Assembly (NCBI GenBank): GCA_021809755.1
Contig: JAJZJZ010000002.1
Coordinates: 1-64,000 of the forward strand
Source: Thermoplasmata archaeon
GTDB taxonomy: Archaea; Thermoplasmatota; Thermoplasmata; Thermoplasmatales; Thermoplasmataceae
Direction of reading: 5' to 3'
DNA length: 64,000 nucleotides
Shown here one piece after another: positions 9,131-17,864 of this stretch (position 1 is its first letter; each line of letters opens with the position of its first letter). The notes beneath the pieces were generated by a model, which was not told the origin of the DNA, did no database searches, and worked only from the letters and a program-made list of their open reading frames with translations. Both the position numbers and the translations under genes were made by a program.

Positions 9131-10482
9131 TCATAGACGGAACATATGCAATTGTGTTAATGCTTAGTATACCAGTCATATCGGGAATTTCATACTTTTT
9201 CAGGCATTTCAGGGAGATTTCCATCGCAATGGCTTTCATAACGCTTCTCTTCACATCATATGTATTTCTCTTCAACACAGGGACATACTCATATTTCTAT
9301 CTCAACAATATTAACAGGTATATCCTCATCTGCGTTTCATCAATATATGTATTCTCCGTGATCTACGGATCAGGATATCACAGGAAACTTGGAGAATCAA
9401 AGCATCTGAGGATTCACATGTCAATGATAGGCATCTTCGCTTTTACCATGCTTTTCTCTCTGGTCATAAACAATCTTGGGCTCATGTGGATAGGCATTGA
9501 AGGTACAACCGCATCCAGTGCAATACTCATTATCATAGAGGGTGAGGCAGCAGACATGGAGGCCGCATGGAGATATATCATCATTGTATCTGCAGGTCTT
9601 TCAATCGCCCTGATCTCAATAATATTGATTTACAGGGTCTTTGGAACGCTTGAAATCACCACACTCCTCAGCGCCTCATCGCAGCCTTCACAGATACTTT
9701 TCCTTGCTGCGCTGTTCGGAATCATCGGCTTCGGAACAAAGGGGGGAATTTTCCCCATGCATTCATGGCTTCCAGATGCACATGGCAGGGCACCGTCTGA
9801 AATAAGTGCAATGTTTTCAGCGGTTCTTCTTCCCATAGCGGTATATGCAATTTACATCATCATAAAGACAGTTGACATAACCTTAATATTTCAGGCAGGG
9901 GTGTTCTTCTCCATCATAACGGTACTCTTTGTGGCTCTGGTCATGGCATCACAGAGAGACATCAAGAGGATGTTTGCCTATTCCACAATGGAAAACATGG
10001 CCCTCATTCTTCTGGGATTTGTCCTTGGTGGTGTTGCCCTATTTGGTTCCATTCTCATCATCATGACACATGCATTTGCCAAGGCCGGGGCATTTTATTC
10101 CAGCGGGAATCTCATTGAATCATTCCGGACAAGAAATATGGCAGGTATCCAGAATGTATGGGGTGAGCAGAGATTCACAGCCTATACGTTGATATTGTCA
10201 ACACTGGCCGTATCGGGTGCACCTCCTTTTGGCACTTTTCTGGGTGAATTTTTCATTCTGTCCGCACTCTATTCCCATGGTCTTGGTAGCGTGATGGCTT
10301 TCCTTGCAATACTTCTGGTGATCATCTTCCTTTCCGTTAATTATAAGGTGCTGAAGATGGTATTCAGCATTGCACCTCCTGCATTCACTGGAAAAATTTC
10401 AGCACAGCAGATATCCATTACAGGTGCCACAGTTAGCGTTTCTGCAATATTTGCATTTCTCTTCATGGTGGGGATATTATGA
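9127..10482 (+). CDS. hyfF: Hydrogenase-4-like antiporter-type subunit, HyfF (NuoN/NuoM-like)
   Basis: The 451-residue protein is an Mrp-antiporter-like proton-pumping subunit with about 13-14 helices. Family landmarks are FGTKGGIFPMHSWLPDAHG, which includes the conserved lysine and the WLPDAH motif, then RDIKRMFAYSTMENMALILL, and the histidine-bearing helix near MTHAFAKAGAF. It lacks the long C-terminal lateral helix, which distinguishes it from the NuoL-type protein at the operon end. The start overlaps the hyfE stop and the stop overlaps the next start. Confidence 0.9.
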   Translation: MIIDGTYAIVLMLSIPVISGISYFFRHFREISIAMAFITLLFTSYVFLFNTGTYSYFYLNNINRYILICVSSIYVFSVIYGSGYHRKLGESKHLRIHMSMIGIFAFTMLFSLVINNLGLMWIGIEGTTASSAILIIIEGEAADMEAAWRYIIIVSAGLSIALISIILIYRVFGTLEITTLLSASSQPSQILFLAALFGIIGFGTKGGIFPMHSWLPDAHGRAPSEISAMFSAVLLPIAVYAIYIIIKTVDITLIFQAGVFFSIITVLFVALVMASQRDIKRMFAYSTMENMALILLGFVLGGVALFGSILIIMTHAFAKAGAFYSSGNLIESFRTRNMAGIQNVWGEQRFTAYTLILSTLAVSGAPPFGTFLGEFFILSALYSHGLGSVMAFLAILLVIIFLSVNYKVLKMVFSIAPPAFTGKISAQQISITGATVSVSAIFAFLFMVGIL

Positions 10483-11666
10483 GGCAGAAAGATATTGCAT
10501 TCATTGAATCAGGAAATTCTCTCTACACCCTTGACCGATTTACAGAGTTACCGGTATTGCGGGCTCAGAGTAATACTACGGGAATGCAAAGGGAGAATAT
10601 CTCAACACCTGACAATAACACTCTTTCTGTGTTTCCCTATGGGCCATCTTCAGGCGGTATGGTTGAAAGCGTATATTTTGACATTCTCACCCAGGGGGAA
10701 AGGATCCAGAAGGTATCCTATGATGCAGGTTACAAGAACAGATCAATAAAATTATGGGGTTTATCAATGAGTGAAGCACTTCTCAGGATAGAAAGAATGA
10801 ATGGCGTTCATTCTGCGGCATATTCATCCATGTTTTGTAACATTTGCGAAAGTGGCATTGGATTGGATGTTCCTGAAGAGATCGGATACCTCAGAGTTGC
10901 AATGATGGAGGCTGAGAGAATCTCATCTCATCTGTTTGTGGCATCACGTCTAACAGGAGGGGCATCCCAGAATATTGCTCATATGAATATTCTTCTCCTC
11001 AGGGAAGAGCTTTTGCGAACCTTTGCCTCTGTTTTCGGTCACAGGTATTTCTTCGGGGTAAATCGTATTGGGGGAATTGGCAGACCTGTCGACATTAAAG
11101 GATTCCAGAAGAAGGTAAGGCAGATAAGCGACGAATATAAGGAAATATTCCGCACGCTAATGGATTCAAGGGTGTTTATAGATCGCCTGGATAAATCTGC
11201 CATAATAAGGGGAGAAAACAGTTCTGGTCCCACAATGAGGGGAGCGGGGATTAAGAAGGATGGCAGGAATTCTCACAGATATTATGAAGATCTTGAATTT
11301 CAGACCATAACCGCGGATGGAGGAGATGCCCTTGCCCGTTTCATTGTGAGATCAGGGGAGATTCAGGAATCTGCGGGTATTATTGAACAGGTATTATCCC
11401 ATGCGGAGAATCTTAAAATGAATATTTCTGTCAATCATGAAGGAAGTGCATTCATGTCAGGAGGGTATATGGAAACACCTTCCGGCGATGCATCCATGAT
11501 CATTAAAACTGAAAGTGGAAAACTGGTTGCAATGGGATTCAGAAGCCCATCTATTTTGAATATGGAGGCTTTTGCAGAATCAATTGGCGGGAATACATTC
11601 GCAGACTTTCTATTTGGGTATGAAAGTCTGGGTATATGGATCTGTGAAATGGGTGATCTTCTATGA
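10479..11666 (+). CDS. hyfG: Hydrogenase large-subunit/NuoD-like protein lacking the C-terminal Ni-ligand motif
   Basis: The 395-residue protein aligns with HyfG/HycE/NuoD large subunits, from FPYGPSSGGMVESVYFDI through GYKNRSIKLWGLSMSEALLRIERMNGVHS. The N-terminal metal-ligand position keeps a CxxC (C120 and C123 in MFCNICESG). The C-terminal DPCxxC motif of true [NiFe] hydrogenases is absent: the last residues read ESLGIWICEMGDLL, with a single cysteine. The NuoC-like N-terminal domain of HycE is also missing. A complete NiFe site is therefore unlikely. The protein resembles energy-converting hydrogenase-related complexes in which this subunit became a quinone- or ferredoxin-linked module. 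No hydrogenase maturation gene is visible nearby. Confidence 0.85.
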   Translation: MRQKDIAFIESGNSLYTLDRFTELPVLRAQSNTTGMQRENISTPDNNTLSVFPYGPSSGGMVESVYFDILTQGERIQKVSYDAGYKNRSIKLWGLSMSEALLRIERMNGVHSAAYSSMFCNICESGIGLDVPEEIGYLRVAMMEAERISSHLFVASRLTGGASQNIAHMNILLLREELLRTFASVFGHRYFFGVNRIGGIGRPVDIKGFQKKVRQISDEYKEIFRTLMDSRVFIDRLDKSAIIRGENSSGPTMRGAGIKKDGRNSHRYYEDLEFQTITADGGDALARFIVRSGEIQESAGIIEQVLSHAENLKMNISVNHEGSAFMSGGYMETPSGDASMIIKTESGKLVAMGFRSPSILNMEAFAESIGGNTFADFLFGYESLGIWICEMGDLL

Positions 11667-12295
11667 AGGCATGGATTCTCCGCTCATTTAAGAAAGGCAT
11701 CATAACATCAAAGTTTCCAAAGGGAAAGAATGAGTCTGCATCTCCATGGTCAACCTTACCAATCTACACAAAGGGCAGGCAGGATCCATACTGTCCGGTA
11801 GATGCAATTGCAGAGGGAAGGGTGGATGCAAACCGCTGCATTTCCTGCGGTTTGTGCTATCCTGAATATGAGCCATCCACGGATATCCATGGATCGGTTT
11901 CATCTGTCTCTGTTAAAGCACTGAAGAAATCCATAAGGTTATACCAGATTGATGTGGGTACGTGTGGAGCATGCAATGTGGAGATCATGACAATTGCAAG
12001 TCCGCAATACGATATTGCCCGACTAGGCATATCATTTACAAATACACCAAGGCAGGCTGACGCACTACTGGTTTCCGGTATCCTCACAGAAAACATGAGG
12101 GAACCCCTGAAAAGGGCCTATGAAGCAATGGCAGAGCCAAGGATTGTATTTGCAGTGGGTGCATGTGCCATTTCAGGATCTTTATTGGGGAAAGCTGTAT
12201 CAGAGGCGCTCAGGGTCGATGTGACCGTTCCCGGATGTCCTCCTGATCCATTCACAATTATCGATGCAGTTCAGAAAGCGAGGGGGTTCAAATGA
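11663..12295 (+). CDS. Fused 4Fe-4S ferredoxin-like domain plus NuoB/HyfI-type small subunit
   Basis: This 210-residue protein joins two modules. Residues 40-70 carry one four-cysteine cluster site (C44, then C59, C62, C65 in RCISCGLCYPEYE), like half of a HyfH/NuoI ferredoxin. Residues 95-210 are the NuoB/HyfI small subunit with C101 and C104 (CGACNVEIMT), C168 (VGACAISGS) and C192 (VPGCPPDP), the N2-type cluster ligands. In most hydrogenase-4 operons these are two genes. The fusion supplies both clusters between an electron donor and the large subunit. The start overlaps hyfG by 4 bases and the stop overlaps the next gene. Confidence 0.87.
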   Translation: MKAWILRSFKKGIITSKFPKGKNESASPWSTLPIYTKGRQDPYCPVDAIAEGRVDANRCISCGLCYPEYEPSTDIHGSVSSVSVKALKKSIRLYQIDVGTCGACNVEIMTIASPQYDIARLGISFTNTPRQADALLVSGILTENMREPLKRAYEAMAEPRIVFAVGACAISGSLLGKAVSEALRVDVTVPGCPPDPFTIIDAVQKARGFK

Positions 12296-14127
12296 ATATC
12301 ATAATTCTTCCCGGGATAATCGCTTTCCTAGTTGTAATATCAACATACAGCAGGAAAATTCACAGAATATCCACAATTGCGGGTTCCATAATCCTCATTT
12401 TGGTAAGTCTCCTGTACCTCACAGGATACCTGTTAATTGATCCATTCACCATGGATCATTTCTCTATTTCCATAAGCCATCTATCGGGAGCGTTTCTTCT
12501 CATTATTTCAACCGTGTGGTTCATATCAGGTATTAACACAGTTATTGCAAACTGGACAAGGACAAGGGCTTTCTTTGCAGGATTCCTGTTCTTCGGCATA
12601 CTTGGAACTCTCTTTTCAGGAAATTCCATCACATTAATCGTATTCTGGGAAACTTTCACAATATCGGCCATGTTCATTCTAGGTTTATACAACAGGAGAG
12701 AGCTCCTCTCCTCATATGTTTTCATATCTGTGGGTGAACTCAGCACGGTTTTACTCATACTTGGAGCGGCTGTTTCCTTCGCATCAGCAGGATCATTCTC
12801 ATTAACTGCACTCTTTGGCAATCCTCTTGCTATTTCACTATGGATATCCGGATTCATTGTAAAGGCCGGCATAATTCCTCTTCAGGCATCAGAATGGTAT
12901 TCCCTTGGTATGAGCGGAATAGATTCATCCATGTCAATTCTCATTGGCGTTCTGATTCCAACAATTTCAATCTATGCGGTTGAAGAGGCAAGCCTTTCTG
13001 CACTGCAGTTTCAGGCAATACCTCTTGCCATGATCATCATAGGTGCAATATCCGTTTTTGCAGGGGCCATATATGCAAGTGCTGCGGAGAATCCCAGGGT
13101 GCTTGCGGCATACAGCACAGTGGAGAATGTTGGTGCAATGATCGTTCTGATTGGGGTATCGACACTCTCATTTGCCACAGGCCATTGGAATCTTGGAAAC
13201 TTCGCAGTCATAGGTGTTGCAATATATGCGCTCATGCATGGAATAGGCAAATCCACAATACTGAGTTCAACCGCTTTCAATTCCGATTCTTTCAACAGCA
13301 GGGAGTGGAGGAGCATGTCCAAGAGCGGTCTGATCATTGCATCAATATCCCTGATGGGTCTTGCTCCACTTGGCGGCGGAATAGGGGAGTGGATGCTCCT
13401 GGAAAGTCTGTTCATCTCATCACTGACCATGACTCAGTATTACGCAATCATTGCAGTTATAGCAGGAGCCCTTTCAGCACTTGGTGCAGGTATTTCTGTC
13501 GTCGTATTTACGAAGTTTGTTGGTTTTTCTGGAACAGCATCCCCAAAGATGAAACTGTCACCTGAATCAAGGAAAAACTACGGCATAGGATATCTTCTCA
13601 TCGTTTTGCCTCTAATGACACCGCTTCTCTTCATGCTGTTCAGTGGGATTTCCGGCATGGGCTCAAATGTGAATTTTCTAACGGGCGGTGAGATATTCCC
13701 AAACGGATTCACCATCTTTTCCCCATATGATGGAAATACCTTTGGTGTGTTGACCCCAACATTCTCAATCATATCGCTTGCTGTTATATTTTCATGCATA
13801 TACCTGTTCAGGCCAAGAAACGTCAGGGTGGTAGAGCCTTGGGCTGGAGGGCTTGAAAGAGGAAGAACATATAACTCATTCAACTATTCAAACCCTGCAA
13901 GAATGACATTCTTTAGACTCTTTCCAAGGATTGAAGGATTTATCCATAAAGATTATTCATCCCACAGGTTTGATATGGTATATCTCACATTTCTATCCAT
14001 ATTCAGGAAATATGAAAGGATATCAAGGTTAATCGCCCTGAGGATAATGAATGGAAATGTAAGACAATATGTTATTTACATAATGGTGACCCTGATCCTA
14101 TCCATCGTGGCTGCACTGCTCATATGA
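12292..14127 (+). CDS. hyfB: Hydrogenase-4-like antiporter-type subunit, HyfB (NuoL-like)
   Basis: The 611-residue membrane protein is the second antiporter-like subunit of the operon. It shows a glutamate-bearing helix (LIVFWETFTISAMFILGLYNRRE), a lysine helix (WISGFIVKAGIIPLQASEWY) and the HyfB-type C-terminal cytoplasmic loop (RVVEPWAGGLERGRTYNSF) before a last helix. It should translocate protons or sodium in step with electron transfer in the peripheral arm. It closes the operon. No formate dehydrogenase, ferredoxin or maturation gene follows. Confidence 0.88.
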   Translation: MNIIILPGIIAFLVVISTYSRKIHRISTIAGSIILILVSLLYLTGYLLIDPFTMDHFSISISHLSGAFLLIISTVWFISGINTVIANWTRTRAFFAGFLFFGILGTLFSGNSITLIVFWETFTISAMFILGLYNRRELLSSYVFISVGELSTVLLILGAAVSFASAGSFSLTALFGNPLAISLWISGFIVKAGIIPLQASEWYSLGMSGIDSSMSILIGVLIPTISIYAVEEASLSALQFQAIPLAMIIIGAISVFAGAIYASAAENPRVLAAYSTVENVGAMIVLIGVSTLSFATGHWNLGNFAVIGVAIYALMHGIGKSTILSSTAFNSDSFNSREWRSMSKSGLIIASISLMGLAPLGGGIGEWMLLESLFISSLTMTQYYAIIAVIAGALSALGAGISVVVFTKFVGFSGTASPKMKLSPESRKNYGIGYLLIVLPLMTPLLFMLFSGISGMGSNVNFLTGGEIFPNGFTIFSPYDGNTFGVLTPTFSIISLAVIFSCIYLFRPRNVRVVEPWAGGLERGRTYNSFNYSNPARMTFFRLFPRIEGFIHKDYSSHRFDMVYLTFLSIFRKYERISRLIALRIMNGNVRQYVIYIMVTLILSIVAALLI

Positions 14128-14453
14128 TCTTTATTGTAATGGGCATAACATTCCAAACTAACTTATACAAAGCAACCACAATTAGTGTGAATGCATGGAG
14201 GGATTATAATCTGGAACTTTTTACTCGCTCTTTAATAAACATCTTAGGTTAAAACTTGACTTCCGCATGACAAACATTAACATTGTTTCTTGCGGACCCT
14301 TTGTTTGATGTGTTTTTTGTTAATTATCTAAAATTGCGTATGTGCACATTCACGGATTCCATATATAGCATGAATACTGGAACATATAGGTCGTCAATCC
14401 CGAGCATTAAAGATAGGAATTTCTTAAGGATATAAATAAATGATCAATTATTA
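14128..14453 (+). other. Intergenic stretch after the Hyf-like operon
   Basis: These 326 bases lie between convergent genes. I see AT-rich sequence with a few T-runs that could serve as archaeal terminators, but no convincing ORF, repeat or RNA. Confidence 0.5.
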
Positions 14454-15407
14454 CTATGCTTTGCTAAGGTCAGAAGCCCATTTTTGTAACAATTCAGAAG
14501 AGGCCTCTCTTACGGTTTCCAGCTTCAGCACGAGCCTTTTAGCTCTAGACCAGCCAATCGTGTAATCTTCGTTTTCACTAATTATGTATATATGAAATGG
14601 GGGCCTTTCCTTGTTCTCACGGTTTCCAACGTTTTTATCTATATATCCAGAGTATCCAGCCATAAGAGTTTCTATTTTCCTTCCTCTGGCGAACAACGAT
14701 ACTTTCTTTATTTCTTTTACCTGGCGCATGCTCAGTGCCTCTATTATCTCGGACATGGAGCTATTATCATCTACAAAAATAGCATTTGGGAAGTAATTTA
14801 ACGTTTCCAATATCCATTTTGCTCCATAGGAAGCTGGAGAAAAATAGGTATCCATTACAAAACCATCTATATACCCTGCTCTTGCAAGATTGTAAAGTTT
14901 TCTTATGTTTTGACCAAATTTACCATTTAAAGCGCCATTCATTAGAGTTTTCGCGTTATCATATTTTCCATTATCCTCGAGATTAATTATCTTGAATGCA
15001 ATTGACAATGCATTAAGTAAATCCTCTGGCCATCCCGCTCTTTTAAATATTTTTATGGCTTCCTTTTGAGGTTCAAGGAGTTTAGTAAAGCGTATCACCG
15101 AAACCCCATTATCAAAGGATATACCATAACCTTCATGATTATCTATGCCAGAACCCAAGTTTTCTAACAGTTCATTAAAGATATGTCTGTTAAAGGTTGG
15201 GTCCTTCTCATTTAAAATTATATTGACTATTTTGTTGTTGTTTATTACTATGTTATTCAAATCCCCAAAATCAGTTATTTGGGTTACGTTATCCCCATTG
15301 ATTTCTATGGTGTTTCCATTGTCTGCATCAGTAAGGGTTATTTTTAACCAAGAATAAACTCTAGTTATAAACTTTTTTAACCATGCTACAAAACCAATAG
15401 AAGTCAT
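14454..15407 (-). CDS. Hypothetical protein in an accessory two-gene unit
   Basis: I do not recognise this 317-residue protein. The first 25 residues are amphipathic and aromatic-rich (FVAWLKKFITRVYSWLK). An asparagine/isoleucine-rich segment follows (residues 30-65, e.g. NNIVINNNKIVNIILN), then a mixed alpha/beta region to the end with a GWSRAKRLVLKLE segment near the C-terminus. There is no signal peptide and no clear membrane helix. It starts 5 bases after the stop of the small gene at 15413-15652, so the two are probably co-transcribed. Low GC and its position between the Hyf-like operon and an IS110 element suggest acquired DNA. A defence or toxin role is only a guess from context. Confidence 0.6.
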   Translation of the reverse strand: MTSIGFVAWLKKFITRVYSWLKITLTDADNGNTIEINGDNVTQITDFGDLNNIVINNNKIVNIILNEKDPTFNRHIFNELLENLGSGIDNHEGYGISFDNGVSVIRFTKLLEPQKEAIKIFKRAGWPEDLLNALSIAFKIINLEDNGKYDNAKTLMNGALNGKFGQNIRKLYNLARAGYIDGFVMDTYFSPASYGAKWILETLNYFPNAIFVDDNSSMSEIIEALSMRQVKEIKKVSLFARGRKIETLMAGYSGYIDKNVGNRENKERPPFHIYIISENEDYTIGWSRAKRLVLKLETVREASSELLQKWASDLSKA

Positions 15408-15412
15408 AACAA

Positions 15413-15652
15413 CTAATAGGTTTTGAAGTAATCTTCAGCTTCAATCAGATCTGTTATAATATCTAAGGAACCTGGTAATACCGCTTTAACATCGTCAACT
15501 TTAACATTTGCAGATCCGTCGTGAGTTTTGACATGCTTACCTTCTCTTAGAAGAAAGCCATGGGAATCAACTTCAAAACCCATACCCTCGAGGACTTCGC
15601 TTTTTTGGACTCCTTCAAATTTAATAAATAGAAAGTTATTCTCTTTTGTCAT
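15413..15652 (-). CDS. Small hypothetical protein, first gene of the accessory pair
   Basis: The 79-residue acidic protein (starts MTKENNFLFIKFEG, ends EAEDYFKTY) has no motif I recognise. A GAGGTAG ribosome-binding sequence lies just before the ATG at 15652, which supports it as a real gene. The larger partner starts 5 bases beyond its stop. The small-acidic-then-larger arrangement resembles an antitoxin/immunity pair, but nothing in the sequence proves this. Confidence 0.55.
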   Translation of the reverse strand: MTKENNFLFIKFEGVQKSEVLEGMGFEVDSHGFLLREGKHVKTHDGSANVKVDDVKAVLPGSLDIITDLIEAEDYFKTY

Positions 15653-15734
15653 AATCTACCTCTTCATTTCAAGCGAAGATAAAAAGATTAATCCTTAAAA
15701 GTATATGAATTATTCCAAAGCAATACATCTGAAA

Positions 15735-15942
15735 ATATGGCGTCAAAACAGACTTAGAATTTCCACTTACTCGGGGTGGTCCATACGGTATTTTTCTGGA
15801 TTTATGAGAAAGTATCTCGTAGTGGAATATAATTTCCGTTTCAATGCAAAAAAATAGATATTGGTGATGAAGAACCGCCCTATACACCTCCTAGGTGTAA
15901 TATGTGTCTTTGAAAAAATCTAGGAGTATTTTGACGCCATAT
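15735..15942. repeat. MITE-like inverted repeat, about 208 bp
   Basis: The 14-base sequence ATATGGCGTCAAAA at 15735-15748 is matched by its exact reverse complement at 15929-15942, and weaker similarity extends a few bases further out. The interior has no ORF and contains a smaller palindrome (ACACCT-CCT-AGGTGT, near 15885-15900). A non-autonomous transposon or IS relic is the likeliest reading. No target duplication could be confirmed. Confidence 0.45.
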
Positions 15943-16084
15943 ATCTGAAATGTGAGAACAACAGGAAATCCATTGTGAAGGCAATCAAACCTGCTGTTCT
16001 CAGCATAAGGAAAATTTCAATTTTGAAATGTGCACTTAACGCGCGCTTTTATTTATCTACTACTATGAAAGAAGTTTTTTGATC

Positions 16085-16200
16085 GTACTCCATAACGTGC
16101 GGAGTACGGGTCCGGGATAGGCCACCGAACTAATCTATGAGTTTCGAACTCGCTTCTTAGGTTGGTGGCTTACGGACCGACACCATGCCCTCGCAAGAGG
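16085..16200 (+). ncRNA. Candidate IS110 bridge RNA
   Basis: The region just upstream of the IS110 transposase folds strongly. Hairpin 1 pairs GTACTCC (16085-16091) with GGAGTAC (16101-16107). A long arm pairs GGTCCG (16109-16114) with CGGACC (16173-16178), and inside it GCCACC (16121-16126) with GGTGGC (16164-16169). The apex holds GAGTT-TCG-AACTC (16139-16151). A third hairpin is CCTC-GCAA-GAGG (16189-16200) with a GNRA loop. IS110-group elements are known to carry a bridge RNA in this position that pairs with donor and target DNA. The exact ends and guide loops are inferred. Confidence 0.65.
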
Positions 16201-16259
16201 ACGAATAGTAGAGTGTTTACCGGCCACATATTTCCCGGAATTACCAAGGAGGTAACGGA

Positions 16260-17402
16260 ATGTATATAGGAATAGATGCACATAAACTTAGTGAATCTGT
16301 CTGCGTCACAGACAATGATGGAAAGATTGTAGAAGAATATAAGATGGATAACACAGAGGAGAACTGGACAGCTTTCATGAAGAAATACCATAAAGATAGT
16401 GAAATTGCAGTGGAAACATCAACTGCAGGAAAATATATTGCCCACATGTTAAGGGATAATGGATTCAATCTGCACCTTGCAAATTCAAAGGAACTGAAAC
16501 TTATATTCAAGTCAAAGAAGAAGACTGATAAGAATGATGCGAGGATTCTGGCGAAATTACTTCGCACAGGCGATCTTCCCGAATCATACCTTCCCACAAA
16601 GGAGATAGATGATATGAGAACAATGATAAGATACCGCAGATCACTGGGTGAGGATATAACCGCTATAAAGAACAGGGTTCATGCAATTCTCACACGGAAT
16701 GGCATATCCATAGCAGCAACAGACATATTCGGTAAACGATCCCTCAATAAGATACTTGAATCATCCAAGAAGATGTCAAATGCTGACAATATGATTCTTG
16801 TAGATCTAATATCACAATTCAATGACATTAATGCCCGTGTTAAAACGATACAGGATCAACTTGCATTAATGGGTAAAGAAGTTGAAGGAATTGCAATACT
16901 CATGACAATACCAGGTGTTGACTATTATACCGCTCTTGGCATATACTCTGAAATAGGAGATATAACAAGATTTCCTAATGCTGAACATTTCTCCTCATAT
17001 ACCGGTCTTGTTCCAAGGGTTGATCAGAGTGGAACCACTGCAATATATGGACATGCTACAAAATCCGGACCATCAGTATTGAGATTCTTCCTTGTGAATT
17101 CGGTACATACACTGATTAAGCTATCTCCGACCTTCAAGAAAATATATAAAAAACTGAAGAAGAGAATCGGAAAGAATAGAGCCATAATAGCAGTGGCAAG
17201 GAAACTTGCTGTAACAATATTCAAAATGCTGTCAAAGAATCAGCATTTTGTTGATGATTACGCGTTTAAAACACTGTATGAAAGGAAGTTGAAGAACATG
17301 GAATCAAGGGGAAACATGGCTCAGAAATTTAAGCCGGAGGATATGGAAAAAATAATAGGTGATGTTAACATACTATCTAAGTCAACAAAACTTCTTTCAT
17401 GA
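16260..17402 (+). CDS. IS110-family transposase (DEDD recombinase)
   Basis: The 380-residue recombinase has the IS110 N-terminal RuvC-like DEDD domain (MYIGIDAHKLSESVCVTD, then ETSTAGKYIAHML and KKKTDKNDARILAKLL). Its C-terminal Tnp_20 domain is seen in ILMTIPGVDYYTALGIYSEI...FSSYTGLVPRVDQSG, which holds the catalytic serine. An AAGGAGGT ribosome-binding site at 16246-16253 supports the ATG. The frame is complete. IS110 elements lack inverted repeats, so I cannot fix the ends. The long structured non-coding region lies on the 5' side, which fits the IS110 rather than the IS1111 group. Confidence 0.95.
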   Translation: MYIGIDAHKLSESVCVTDNDGKIVEEYKMDNTEENWTAFMKKYHKDSEIAVETSTAGKYIAHMLRDNGFNLHLANSKELKLIFKSKKKTDKNDARILAKLLRTGDLPESYLPTKEIDDMRTMIRYRRSLGEDITAIKNRVHAILTRNGISIAATDIFGKRSLNKILESSKKMSNADNMILVDLISQFNDINARVKTIQDQLALMGKEVEGIAILMTIPGVDYYTALGIYSEIGDITRFPNAEHFSSYTGLVPRVDQSGTTAIYGHATKSGPSVLRFFLVNSVHTLIKLSPTFKKIYKKLKKRIGKNRAIIAVARKLAVTIFKMLSKNQHFVDDYAFKTLYERKLKNMESRGNMAQKFKPEDMEKIIGDVNILSKSTKLLS

Positions 17403-17864
17403 CACCTAAAATATAGAATTTTTAGGAGGCGATAATTACACTGAGATTACGATGCAAAGGAATTGTGAATGAAAAATAGATGGAGAAGCAACATATACGT
17501 AAATCGGTTCGTTGGCATGAGAAATCCACGCTTGATCAACCACATGAAAATAGTGGCGGGGGAACGGAATAAGACATGCAGTCAGAGAAAGGATGGAATT
17601 GCCGGAAGATAGAGAAAAATAAAATCTCTTCCGATGTAAAGGATCTAACAAACAACTGTTCAAGAACCGAAAACATATCTACATTCCAAAAAACATACAT
17701 GAAATCAAAAGAGACAGCTCGCCCGAAATATGTCTGTAATCAATGCAGTTCAAAAACCTGAACTTCCAACAAAAGGTGATAGCTATATATGCTTTGAATA
17801 TGGTATATTCAGGATGTTGTCAGAAGAATTTGCCCGGTTTCTCTCATAGAAAGCAGATAGATTC
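17403..17864 (+). other. Non-coding stretch after the IS110 transposase
   Basis: These 462 bases must include the right end of the IS110 element, but without inverted repeats it cannot be placed. A 61-codon frame at 17576-17761 shows no family signature and is probably spurious. No other structure was seen. Confidence 0.4.

Noticed and set aside
7569..14127. Formate hydrogenlyase
   Set aside because: There is no formate dehydrogenase gene, and the large subunit lacks the C-terminal Ni ligands, so the formate or hydrogen label is not supported.
17576..17761. 61-codon open frame after the IS110 transposase
   Set aside because: Lysine/serine-rich, no motif, no ribosome-binding sequence; probably non-coding.
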